A DNA stretch of 7,535 nucleotides, taken from positions 1 to 7,535 of the forward strand of contig SKVE01000334.1 of NCBI GenBank assembly GCA_007129635.1, written 5' to 3'. Position 1 is the stretch's first letter, and each line of letters starts with the position of its first letter. Position numbers and translations under genes: made by a program. A model generated the notes under the pieces. The model was given only the letters and a program-made list of their open reading frames with translations, had not been told where the DNA came from and made no database searches. Shown here in pieces: positions 1 through 6,346 of this stretch. The DNA comes from Planctomycetaceae bacterium. GTDB lineage: Bacteria > Planctomycetota > Planctomycetia > Pirellulales > Pirellulaceae.

Positions 1-1875
1 CTCACCAACATCGTGGTCACCGACGACCAATTGGGGTCGATCGGAACGATCGATTTGTTAACTCCGGGAGCTTCGCAAACCCTGTTTGCTTTTGGGGTTG
101 CTGAACTGGGCCAGTACGCAAACATCGGCATCGTCACGGGCGATCCACCGATGGGGCCTCCGGTGACGGATTCGGATCCGAGCCATTATTTTGGCGTCGA
201 TGCGGCGATCCAGATCGAGAAATCGACGAATGGAGAGGATGCCGATCAGGGACCTGGTCCGCTGATTCCGGTGGGTGAAACGGTGACTTGGACCTACGAA
301 GTCACGAACATAGGAAACAACAACCTGTTCGAGGTGATTGTGACCGACGACCAACTTGGCCCGATCGGCACCATTGCTTTCTTGCCGGTTGGAGCTTCTG
401 AAACATTGGTCGCCACGGGGACGGCTAGCGCCGGGCAGTACGGCAATATCGGTACCGCTACCGGTTTTTGTATCGAGGCGGGACCGGTAACCGACAGCGA
501 TCCCAGCCACTATTTCGGTGTCGATGCATCGATAGGCATCGAAAAACTGACCAACGGGCAGGATGCGGACGATCCGACTGGGCCCTTTATCCTGGTGGGC
601 GATCCGGTGACGTGGACCTACATCGTCACCAATAACGGCAACGTAGATCTAACCGATGTGATCGTCACGGACGACAAGCTGGGAGAGATCGGAGTGATCG
701 ATCTGCTTCCCGAAGGGACAACGCAAACGTTCACGGTCTCTGGGATCGCCGAGGCGGGACAATACACCAACCTGGGCATCGCCACGGGAGATCCACCGGT
801 TGGTCCTCCGGTGGTCGATCAGGATCGCAGTCATTATTTCGGCGCGGAACCTGACGTTCGCCTTGAAAAATCGACGAATGGAGAAGATGCGGACCAGGCA
901 CCCGGGCCCTTCATCCTGGTCGGCAATACGGTGACCTGGACTTTTGTAGTGACGAACACCGGAAACGTCACGTTGACGGATGTGGTGGTCACCGACGATC
1001 AACTTGGTTCGATCGGGACCATCCCATCGCTGGCCGCGGGTGCTTCCCAAACGTTCATTCGCACCGGCCAGGCGCAGGCCGGGCCTTACACGAACCTGGG
1101 CGTCGTGACCGGACAACCGCCCGTGGGTCCGCCCGTGGATGATGACGACCCCAGTAACTACTTCGGCGCAGCGCCGGCGATCGATTTGGAGAAGTTCACC
1201 AACGGCCAGGATGCCGACGAAGCGCCTGGACCCCAGGTCCTGCTGGGCGATTCGGTGACGTGGACATTTGTGGTGACCAACACGGGGAACGTGCAACTGA
1301 ACAACGTCGTGGTGACAGATGACCAGCTCGGCCTGATCGCCAGCAATGTCACGTTGGCGCCCGGGGAATCCCAGACGTTTGAACGATCCGGCGAAGCCCT
1401 TCTGGGCCAATATGCGAATCTGGGCACCGCCACCGGAACTCCGCCCGTTGGTCCGCCGATCGTCGCCACCGATCCGAGCCATTACTTCGGCGTCGGAGCG
1501 ACCATCCGAATCGTGAAGATGACCAACGGCACCAACAACACCGAACCGACAGGGCCCGTGGTCAGCGTGGGCAGCACCGTGACCTGGACGTACCACGTCA
1601 CAAACCTGGGCAGCGTGCCGCTACGAGACGTGGTGGTTCGCGACGATAACGGGACGCCCCTGAATCCAACGGATGATTTCTTCCCCGTTTATGTCAGCGG
1701 CGATGAGAATGGCAATGGACTTCTCGATCCTTGTGAGACCTGGGTCTTCCAAGCCACGGGCGTTGCTCAGGAAGGTCAATACGGCAACATCGGAAGTGTT
1801 TCGGCGATCGATGATACGGAAACCATTCCAGAGCCTGTTCGGGACGAAAACCCTGATCACTACTTCGGCGTCGAC
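1..1875 (+). repeat. Tandem in-frame 324-bp (108-residue) protein repeats
   Basis: Unit boundaries taken at the hydrophobic strand before the 'E/V-K-x-T-N-G' motif fall at 208, 532, 856, 1180 and 1504, exactly 324 bp apart. Positions 1-207 are the end of a further unit that begins outside the window. The last unit (1504-1875) is 124 residues long because it carries an extra loop. Each unit has the order EKxTNGxDAD, GPxxxVGxxVTWTYxVTNxGN, VxVTDDxLGxI, a glycine-serine turn, GQYxNxGxxTGxPPVGPP and DPSHYFG. Units differ at many third codon positions, so the repeats are similar mainly at the protein level. Confidence 0.9.
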
Positions 1876-3183
1876 AGGCCTCCGTTCATCGTGATTGCAC
1901 CGGACAAAAACCCGGGCACTCCGCAAAGGGTCAAGGTCATCGATTCGATAACCGGAGAAGTGCAATCGGAGTTCCTGGCGTACGAGCAGGATTATACGGG
2001 AGGCACCCGAGTGGCCGTGGCAGATCTAGGTACCGGCGAAGACATGGTGGTCACAGCGCCGGGGCGCAGCCGCGATCCCGAGATCCGTTTCTTTACCATC
2101 GATGGCCAACCCGTACCCGGCTTCCCGAGTTTCCTGGCGTATCCTGCCGGGTACGAGGGCGGTGTCTCGGTGGCCATCGCCGATGTCGACGGAGACGGCC
2201 GACCGGACCTGATCACGACCCCCACCAGTGGCTTTGCGGATGTGCGAGTCTTCTTGAATCGTTACGATCCCATGAATCCCTCGGCTCCGGCATTCGGACC
2301 GGACCCGGATATCGCCTTCCGCGCTTCGTCCGTTTCGAATTTGGCGGGTGGGTTCTTAGTGGCCGCTGGCGACATGGGACAGTGGATCGGCAACACGTTC
2401 GTCAATCAACCGGACGGCAGGGCGGAAATCGTGGTGGGAACCGGTGCGGGAACGCAAGTGTCGGTCGCCGTTTTCGACGTTTCGGGCATCGAACCTCGAG
2501 AAGTCCAGAGATTCCAGCCGTTCACGGCTGTCCACAACAGTTTTTCCGGCGGCGTTTCGCTGGAGGTGGCTCGAGTGGACGAGGACCCGATTCCCGACAT
2601 CATCGTGGGGATGGGAGTGAACGGATTGTCTCGCATCGAGGTCTGGGGCTGGGATACCAGCGCGGCCAGCTTGTCGCTGCTGGGCGCGATTCCTCACGCG
2701 TTCACGGGCGCCAGCTACCGATCGCCGGTAAACGTCGCCGCCTTGATGGATCCCGATGGACTGACCGATACGATCGTGGCGGTCCAAGGTCCGGGCGGCA
2801 CGTCCCGACAGATCCGACGGTTCGAAATCATCAACCGCGATCCGCTGGAATTCCAGCAGCAAAGCTCGCTCTCCGATTTCCACGGACCGTGGCTGATCGC
2901 CACCAGCCGGAACTTTCCACCGCCAGCAGGCGGAGCCGGTGGTGATGGAGAAGGCGAAGCCGCCGATTTCGTTTTCGTCAAACAAAGGCTGCAACAGGAT
3001 CTGGTCCGCGACGCTTGGACGGCCGAAGGCGAAGGAACCTTCGATGATTGGACCGATTTGCTTCGCGATCGTTCTTCGCGGAACCCAGATGATCCGAACT
3101 CGAACGACGATGCCCTGTTCGCCGATCTTGATTGGCTCGATCCCCGGGATCCGTTTACCAGCGCGCTTCCAGGCCCAAATTGA
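1..3183 (+). CDS. Large surface/secreted repeat protein, DUF11-like (TIGR01451-type) repeats plus FG-GAP-like propeller, 5'-truncated
   Basis: The reading frame is open from base 1 and ends at TGA 3181-3183, giving 1060 visible residues; the true start lies upstream. Residues 1-625 are tandem immunoglobulin-like repeats with the signature TNGxDAD, VTWTYxVTNxGN, VTDDxLG, GQYxNxGxxTG and DPSHYFG, which I recognise from planctomycete surface proteins. Residues from about 671 to 935 form five FG-GAP/VCBS-like blades; the clearest has D728-x-D730-x-D732-G-x-x-D736. The last 110 residues are rich in Gly, Pro, Asp and Glu, with no LPXTG or PEP-CTERM-like anchor visible. By analogy such proteins act outside the cell in adhesion or as envelope structure, with calcium holding the loops rigid; this is inferred. 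The N-terminus with its export signal is outside the window. The 3' end overlaps the convergent barrel gene by 29 bp. Family type is fairly certain; the exact role is unknown. Confidence 0.9.
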   Translation, partial: LTNIVVTDDQLGSIGTIDLLTPGASQTLFAFGVAELGQYANIGIVTGDPPMGPPVTDSDPSHYFGVDAAIQIEKSTNGEDADQGPGPLIPVGETVTWTYEVTNIGNNNLFEVIVTDDQLGPIGTIAFLPVGASETLVATGTASAGQYGNIGTATGFCIEAGPVTDSDPSHYFGVDASIGIEKLTNGQDADDPTGPFILVGDPVTWTYIVTNNGNVDLTDVIVTDDKLGEIGVIDLLPEGTTQTFTVSGIAEAGQYTNLGIATGDPPVGPPVVDQDRSHYFGAEPDVRLEKSTNGEDADQAPGPFILVGNTVTWTFVVTNTGNVTLTDVVVTDDQLGSIGTIPSLAAGASQTFIRTGQAQAGPYTNLGVVTGQPPVGPPVDDDDPSNYFGAAPAIDLEKFTNGQDADEAPGPQVLLGDSVTWTFVVTNTGNVQLNNVVVTDDQLGLIASNVTLAPGESQTFERSGEALLGQYANLGTATGTPPVGPPIVATDPSHYFGVGATIRIVKMTNGTNNTEPTGPVVSVGSTVTWTYHVTNLGSVPLRDVVVRDDNGTPLNPTDDFFPVYVSGDENGNGLLDPCETWVFQATGVAQEGQYGNIGSVSAIDDTETIPEPVRDENPDHYFGVDRPPFIVIAPDKNPGTPQRVKVIDSITGEVQSEFLAYEQDYTGGTRVAVADLGTGEDMVVTAPGRSRDPEIRFFTIDGQPVPGFPSFLAYPAGYEGGVSVAIADVDGDGRPDLITTPTSGFADVRVFLNRYDPMNPSAPAFGPDPDIAFRASSVSNLAGGFLVAAGDMGQWIGNTFVNQPDGRAEIVVGTGAGTQVSVAVFDVSGIEPREVQRFQPFTAVHNSFSGGVSLEVARVDEDPIPDIIVGMGVNGLSRIEVWGWDTSAASLSLLGAIPHAFTGASYRSPVNVAALMDPDGLTDTIVAVQGPGGTSRQIRRFEIINRDPLEFQQQSSLSDFHGPWLIATSRNFPPPAGGAGGDGEGEAADFVFVKQRLQQDLVRDAWTAEGEGTFDDWTDLLRDRSSRNPDDPNSNDDALFADLDWLDPRDPFTSALPGPN
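1702..1737 (+). other. Dockerin/EF-hand-like calcium loop in the terminal repeat
   Basis: Residues 568-579 of the visible protein read D-x-N-x-N-G-x-x-D-P-x-E (D568, N570, N572, D576, E579), which matches the acidic spacing of dockerin- or EF-hand-type calcium loops. Only the last repeat has it; the earlier units have a shorter 'LGxIGTI' segment at the equivalent place. Calcium binding is inferred from spacing alone. A cysteine (C578) sits where related repeats usually have glycine. Confidence 0.55.
2011..2799 (+). other. Five degenerate FG-GAP/VCBS-like propeller blades
   Basis: Five segments share the pattern hydrophobic-V/I-A-x-x-D, then an Asp/Gly turn, then D-hydrophobic-V-x-G/A-x-G. 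They start near 2011 (VAVADLG), 2170 (VAIADVDGDG), 2359 (VAAGDMG), 2563 (LEVARVDED) and 2731 (NVAALMDPDG). The spacing of about 53-68 residues fits one blade each. Only the second keeps a full DxDxDGxxD calcium loop; the fourth reads DEDPIPD and the others are further degraded. The set resembles the integrin-alpha-like FG-GAP propeller that often ends planctomycete surface proteins. Confidence 0.7.
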
Positions 3184-4600
3184 CGCCGTGCAATAGAATT
3201 CCGCCGCTGCGGTTCAGCCCCTGACCAGATGCTTCTCCGCTGGAAAAATCCAATTGATCAGGGGCCAGCGCCAGACCGCCGATGTAGATCAAGTTGTACC
3301 CGGCTCGCAAATTCCAGACCTGAGTCAAGCGGAAGAGGCCGGTCAGGTTCACCTCGCTCAGGTAGGCGAATTGGCTACCCGAAGCCCCCGTGGTGGGCCG
3401 CAGTTCGAAGTCGGGGAAATCGACGACCAACTGCCGCTGCGCGGCGTCGTTGTAGAAGGCGCCCAGCTTGCCACTCAATTCCCAACCCAGCCGATCGTTC
3501 CAATGACGCATCCGGGCACCAATTTGCGGACCGAACAGATTATTGCGAGTGCTGATGTCGTAAAATCCATCCTCGGTGCCGAAGATGGGCCCGACATCTC
3601 CGCCCGTGATCTCCAAGTCTCGCTCACCGTAAATCTCTAACTGTTCCCTCACGCTCAGATACCGCAGTCCGAAAAGCCATTCGTAGGTGCGGCACCACGT
3701 GTTGCCGACGTGAACATGCTTCGGATCGCAATCCCCTTTGCAGGGATGAGCACACCCACCCAGGCAATGGACCAGGTTGAGTTCGCCGCTGTGGATCGCA
3801 GAGGAATATCGTATCCACATGCGGTCGATGTCTGCAAACACATTGAAGTTCAAGCCGCCGGGCGGATCAGGAAAACTCAGGATCGTGTTGGGGTCCGTTG
3901 GAAAAATGCACGCCTCGTATGCCGTGGCATCGAACAGACCAAGATAGGAGGCTTCCAATGCCCACCCGTCATGCAGGCGGTGTCCCACCAACGCGCGAAA
4001 TGCCGGTTCGTATTGAAAATTTAAGTCGGATGTCGAGAAGAACGTTCGCGTGAACAGACCGTTCACCGGAAACGGGACGTCGAGAAGCAGAGGTTGCGAC
4101 TGGACAATATCCCGTGTGATGCTGGAGTTACCACGCCTGAGGAACAGGAATTCACCATAGGCGTAAGAACGGGGGCACGCCGAGCAGTCGGCCGCACACG
4201 CGTCCTTACAATCGCCATCTTTCATAGCAGGCAACGGCTCCATGGGTTCCGTACTCTCCACAGACGGCATCGGGCTCATCGCCGGGAGACGAGACGCACC
4301 GTAAGGAGGCAGCGGCGTGTGAAACGCTTGGTAAGGGGGAAACGGCGTATTCGACGCCTGGTACGACGGAAAACCGAAAGGATCGGTGGGAGGCAGACGT
4401 CTGGGGGAACTATCGAATCGCGTCATAGGAGCCGAATGTGCCGCCACTGCCCATCCAGACGCAGACGGATAGATCGACGCATCGGTCTGCTGGTAAGCAG
4501 ACGGCCAAGGCGTCGAATCATACTGGGCGGAAGCGATTATCGATGTCCCGCCGATAAGGATGCAGGTCGTGAGTCCTCGAAAGAAGAAACGGTTGAACAT
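3155..4600 (-). CDS. BBP7-family outer-membrane beta-barrel protein (DUF1551-like)
   Basis: This 481-residue protein begins with a clear signal peptide: F/R-rich N-region, hydrophobic core at residues 10-22 and a probable Ala-Ser-Ala cleavage site before Q26. Residues 27-125 form a Pro/Ser/Tyr-rich linker, followed by a cysteine cluster (C131, C135, C139, C142). The segment 'YAYGEFLFLRRG' from about 147 opens the barrel, and later segments such as 'WLFGLRYLSVREQLEIYG' and 'NNLFGPQIGARMRHWNDRLGWELSGKLGAFYN' are typical of the planctomycete BBP7 family. A second cluster (C279, C283, C287, C291, C303) with nearby histidines lies in the middle. The chain ends in Trp, as expected for an aromatic C-terminal barrel signal. 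I chose ATG 4600 over GTG 4615 because a GTGGAG ribosome site ends 9 nt before it and the signal peptide then starts correctly. The function is probably outer-membrane structure or a pore; the substrate is unknown. Confidence 0.88.
   Translation of the reverse strand: MFNRFFFRGLTTCILIGGTSIIASAQYDSTPWPSAYQQTDASIYPSASGWAVAAHSAPMTRFDSSPRRLPPTDPFGFPSYQASNTPFPPYQAFHTPLPPYGASRLPAMSPMPSVESTEPMEPLPAMKDGDCKDACAADCSACPRSYAYGEFLFLRRGNSSITRDIVQSQPLLLDVPFPVNGLFTRTFFSTSDLNFQYEPAFRALVGHRLHDGWALEASYLGLFDATAYEACIFPTDPNTILSFPDPPGGLNFNVFADIDRMWIRYSSAIHSGELNLVHCLGGCAHPCKGDCDPKHVHVGNTWCRTYEWLFGLRYLSVREQLEIYGERDLEITGGDVGPIFGTEDGFYDISTRNNLFGPQIGARMRHWNDRLGWELSGKLGAFYNDAAQRQLVVDFPDFELRPTTGASGSQFAYLSEVNLTGLFRLTQVWNLRAGYNLIYIGGLALAPDQLDFSSGEASGQGLNRSGGILLHGVNLGLEARW
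4301..4360 (-). repeat. 30-bp in-frame minisatellite in the proline-rich linker
   Basis: Two adjacent 30-bp copies (4331-4360 and 4301-4330) encode the decapeptides QASNTPFPPY and QAFHTPLPPY, residues 81-100 of the barrel protein. Weaker copies flank them: residues 71-80 end in PSY and residues 101-110 begin GASRLP. This looks like local duplication in an exposed spacer between the signal peptide and the barrel. Confidence 0.75.
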
Positions 4601-4609
4601 CGGAAGGTA

Positions 4610-4615
4610 CTCCAC
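4610..4615 (-). promoter_or_regulatory. Shine-Dalgarno site deciding the barrel-protein start
   Basis: The minus strand reads GTGGAG here, 9 nt upstream of ATG 4600. The same bases could be read as a GTG start at 4615 adding five residues (MEYLP), but they serve better as the ribosome site, and the signal peptide begins properly at the ATG. Confidence 0.5.
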
Positions 4616-4618
4616 ATC

Positions 4619-4645
4619 GGTACACGACGTAACGCATCATGTACC
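4619..4645. promoter_or_regulatory. Inverted repeat GGTACA-N15-TGTACC upstream of the barrel gene
   Basis: Perfect 6-bp arms at 4619-4624 and 4640-4645 start 21 bp apart, about two helical turns. The dyad lies 18-45 nt upstream of the barrel gene's start codon, so it could be an operator or a 5'-leader hairpin. Arms of this size occur by chance in a region this long, so support is weak. Confidence 0.22.
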
Positions 4646-4853
4646 TGTTGGTTTGGGTCATCCTGATCCTGAACCACGTCAATCCGGGGACGGAATCGCA
4701 TCGGCCGGTTGAAAGGTTCTATCTCCGTAATCGGCTGCTTCCCCAGGCTTCGACGCCGAACGAATTCTCGCTCGACGCTATTCGAGGGACTCTGCCTTCA
4801 GTAGCACGCATCGACTCGGTGCAACACCGTTGCCCAAGAATTCTTCGACAGCA

Positions 4854-4879
4854 CCTACAGGGGGCGCAACACATGTAGG
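4854..4879. promoter_or_regulatory. Inverted repeat CCTACA-N14-TGTAGG upstream of the dihydroorotase gene
   Basis: Perfect 6-bp arms at 4854-4859 and 4874-4879 surround a G-rich spacer, about 110 nt upstream of the dihydroorotase start. The TACA/TGTA half-sites and about 20-bp spacing resemble the dyad near the barrel gene. It might be an operator or a coincidence. Confidence 0.18.
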
Positions 4880-4947
4880 GATCATTTCTGCCACAAAACG
4901 GTCAGGCGTCAAAACCCCTACCCCGTGCAGCATCCAAATCAGGCCGT

Positions 4948-4953
4948 TATACT
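4948..4953 (+). promoter_or_regulatory. Possible -10 box of the dihydroorotase promoter
   Basis: TATACT matches the TATAAT consensus at five of six positions and lies about 37 nt before the ATG, which would give a leader of roughly 30 nt. No good -35 hexamer is present at the usual 16-18 bp spacing (the 17-bp position reads GTGCAG), so this remains tentative. Confidence 0.3.
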
Positions 4954-4990
4954 ACGAGCCGATCCGATTTCTCGCGGCGAGTTGACTTGC

Positions 4991-6322
4991 ATGAAAACCT
5001 TGATCCAAAACGCGAACGTAATCCTGCCTAAAGAACAACTGCGGACCAACGTGCTGATCGACGGCCAGAAGATCGTCGCCATCGATCCAGCCGCGCATAC
5101 CAGGGCCGACGAGGTCGTGTCCGCCGCGGGCTTGTGCCTGCTGCCCGGCGTGATCGACGATCAGGTCCACTTCCGCGAACCGGGCCTGACCCACAAAGAA
5201 GATCTGCAACACGCTTCGCGAGCGTGTGCTAAAGGCGGAGTCACCACGTTCTTCGAAATGCCCAATACGGTGCCCAGCACTACCAGCCAGCAACGGCTGA
5301 ATGAAAAGCTGGACTTGGCTGCGAAGAAGAGTCTGGTCAACTACGGATTCTATATCGGAGCGACCCCGCAGAATCTGGACGAATTGCGCAACGCGCAGCG
5401 GACGCCCGGGATCAAGATCTTCATCGGTTCCAGCACCGGGGACCTGCTGGTCGACGACCAGCAGGCATTGGAAAGCATCTTCGCGGAAACCCGTCTGCCC
5501 ATCGCCGCTCATTGCGAAGACGAAGGCCTCGTTCGCGCGAATCAGCAGCGTTTTGCGGGCCAAAGCGATGTGTCGGTCCATTCCAAAATTCGCGACCATC
5601 AGGCCGCATGGGTGGCCACCAAGCGAGCGGTCGACCTAGCGCGCCGCCACCAGCATCGTTTTCATGTCTTACACGTGTCGACCGGTGCCGAAGTCCCGTT
5701 GTTTGCCGATCATGGCGGGCTGTTGACGGCTGAAGTCTGCCCGCATCATCTGCTGCTGAATATCGACGACTACCCCCGATTGGGCTCGCTGATCCAAATG
5801 AACCCGTCCCTGAAGACAGAACAGGATAACCAACAGCTTTGGCAGGCTCTGCTGGACGGGCTGATCCAGGTCATCGCCACCGACCATGCGCCTCATACGC
5901 TGGAGGAAAAACAGCAACCGTATCCCGCTTCCCCATCCGGTCTGCCCGCCGTCGAGAATTCGCTGGCCTTGATGCTGGATCAGGTCAATCAAGGACGCTG
6001 CTCCCTGCAACAGATCGCGCATTGGATGAGCGACGCACCGGCTCGGGTTTGGGATCTGGTCGACAAGGGCCGCATCCAGGTCGGCTACGATGCCGACCTG
6101 GTCCTGGTCGACATGCAACGAACCGAGATGATCCTGAACCAACAGCAGCAGACCAAGAGTGGTTGGAGTCCTTGGCATGGCCAATCGCTGCAGGGCTGGC
6201 CGGTGCGAACCTGGGTGATGGGACGCGAGGTTTTTCGAGACGGCCACTTCGATCTGACAGTACGCGGTCACGAAGCTCGCTTCGACCATGCGCGAGGCGG
6301 TTATTGGAGCAGCACACCTTAA
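4991..6322 (+). CDS. pyrC: Dihydroorotase (amidohydrolase superfamily, QVH variant)
   Basis: The enzyme interconverts N-carbamoyl-L-aspartate and L-dihydroorotate, the third step of de novo pyrimidine synthesis in the cytoplasm. The 443-residue length and motif order fit the long bacterial dihydroorotases: an N-terminal beta domain, then D57-Q58-V59-H60-F61-R62-E-P-G, FEMPNT (88-93), [10 protein letters not shown] with K142 as the likely carboxylated lysine, AAHCED (H174), HVLHVST (H228), and [12 protein letters not shown] with catalytic D298. The C-terminal '[15 protein letters not shown]' is the usual returning beta domain. The first metal-ligand histidine of the HxH motif is Gln here, which I recall as normal for one subgroup of annotated dihydroorotases (PRK09060-like). 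ATG 4991 is preferred to the in-frame GTG 4925 because the family motif begins right after it ([10 protein letters not shown]) and the GTG would lie upstream of the candidate -10 box. The Shine-Dalgarno site is weak. The secreted propeller gene follows after 24 bp, suggesting cotranscription. A related cyclic amidase activity is possible but less likely. Confidence 0.87.
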   Translation: MKTLIQNANVILPKEQLRTNVLIDGQKIVAIDPAAHTRADEVVSAAGLCLLPGVIDDQVHFREPGLTHKEDLQHASRACAKGGVTTFFEMPNTVPSTTSQQRLNEKLDLAAKKSLVNYGFYIGATPQNLDELRNAQRTPGIKIFIGSSTGDLLVDDQQALESIFAETRLPIAAHCEDEGLVRANQQRFAGQSDVSVHSKIRDHQAAWVATKRAVDLARRHQHRFHVLHVSTGAEVPLFADHGGLLTAEVCPHHLLLNIDDYPRLGSLIQMNPSLKTEQDNQQLWQALLDGLIQVIATDHAPHTLEEKQQPYPASPSGLPAVENSLALMLDQVNQGRCSLQQIAHWMSDAPARVWDLVDKGRIQVGYDADLVLVDMQRTEMILNQQQQTKSGWSPWHGQSLQGWPVRTWVMGREVFRDGHFDLTVRGHEARFDHARGGYWSSTP

Positions 6323-6333
6323 AACCGGCAACG

Positions 6334-6339
6334 AAAGGA
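6334..6339 (+). promoter_or_regulatory. Shine-Dalgarno site of the BNR_4-like gene
   Basis: AAAGGA lies 7 nt before ATG 6347 inside the 24-bp gap after the dihydroorotase stop. It is the best ribosome site in the window. The gap has no room for a terminator and separate promoter, which supports an operon. Confidence 0.55.
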
Positions 6340-6346
6340 CAACAAC

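Larger units (their letters stand above)
4601..4990. other. Divergent intergenic region, no credible gene
   Basis: This 390-bp stretch separates the minus-strand barrel gene from the plus-strand dihydroorotase gene and should hold both promoters. I found two short dyads (4619-4645 and 4854-4879) and a TATACT box, but no tRNA, riboswitch-like structure or convincing small gene. A 79-codon plus-strand frame at 4639-4878 lacks a ribosome site and coding character. Confidence 0.7.

Noticed and set aside
649..1596. 315-codon open frame on the minus strand inside the repeat region, and similar ones at 58-510 and 1158-1469
   Set aside because: They are antisense to a well-supported repeat protein. 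A repeat that lacks antisense stops stays open over several copies, which explains the length. No family features or ribosome sites were seen.
2382..2945. 187-codon plus-strand frame inside the FG-GAP region
   Set aside because: It is very rich in Arg and Gly, as expected from a GC-rich gene read out of frame, and lies fully inside the real gene.
4094..4666. 190-codon plus-strand frame opposite the barrel gene's N-terminal region
   Set aside because: Its Arg-rich composition is a shadow of the signal peptide and proline-rich linker coding strand; the minus-strand gene has clear family features.
4639..4878. 79-codon plus-strand frame in the intergenic region with a hydrophobic N-terminus (MYLLVWVILIL)
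   Set aside because: There is no Shine-Dalgarno site, the remainder shows no domain or coding character, and the frame crosses the dyads. A real small membrane protein cannot be excluded without conservation data.
4982..4987. TTGACT, resembling a -35 hexamer
   Set aside because: It ends only 3 nt before the start codon, so a promoter using it would begin transcription inside the gene.
4925..4990. Upstream in-frame GTG start for the dihydroorotase, adding 22 residues
   Set aside because: The added residues have no family counterpart, the GTG lies upstream of the candidate -10 box, and family proteins begin at the '[10 protein letters not shown]'-like strand encoded from 4991.
5669..6331. 220-codon minus-strand frame over the dihydroorotase gene
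   Set aside because: It is antisense to conserved catalytic motifs and has no recognisable features of its own.
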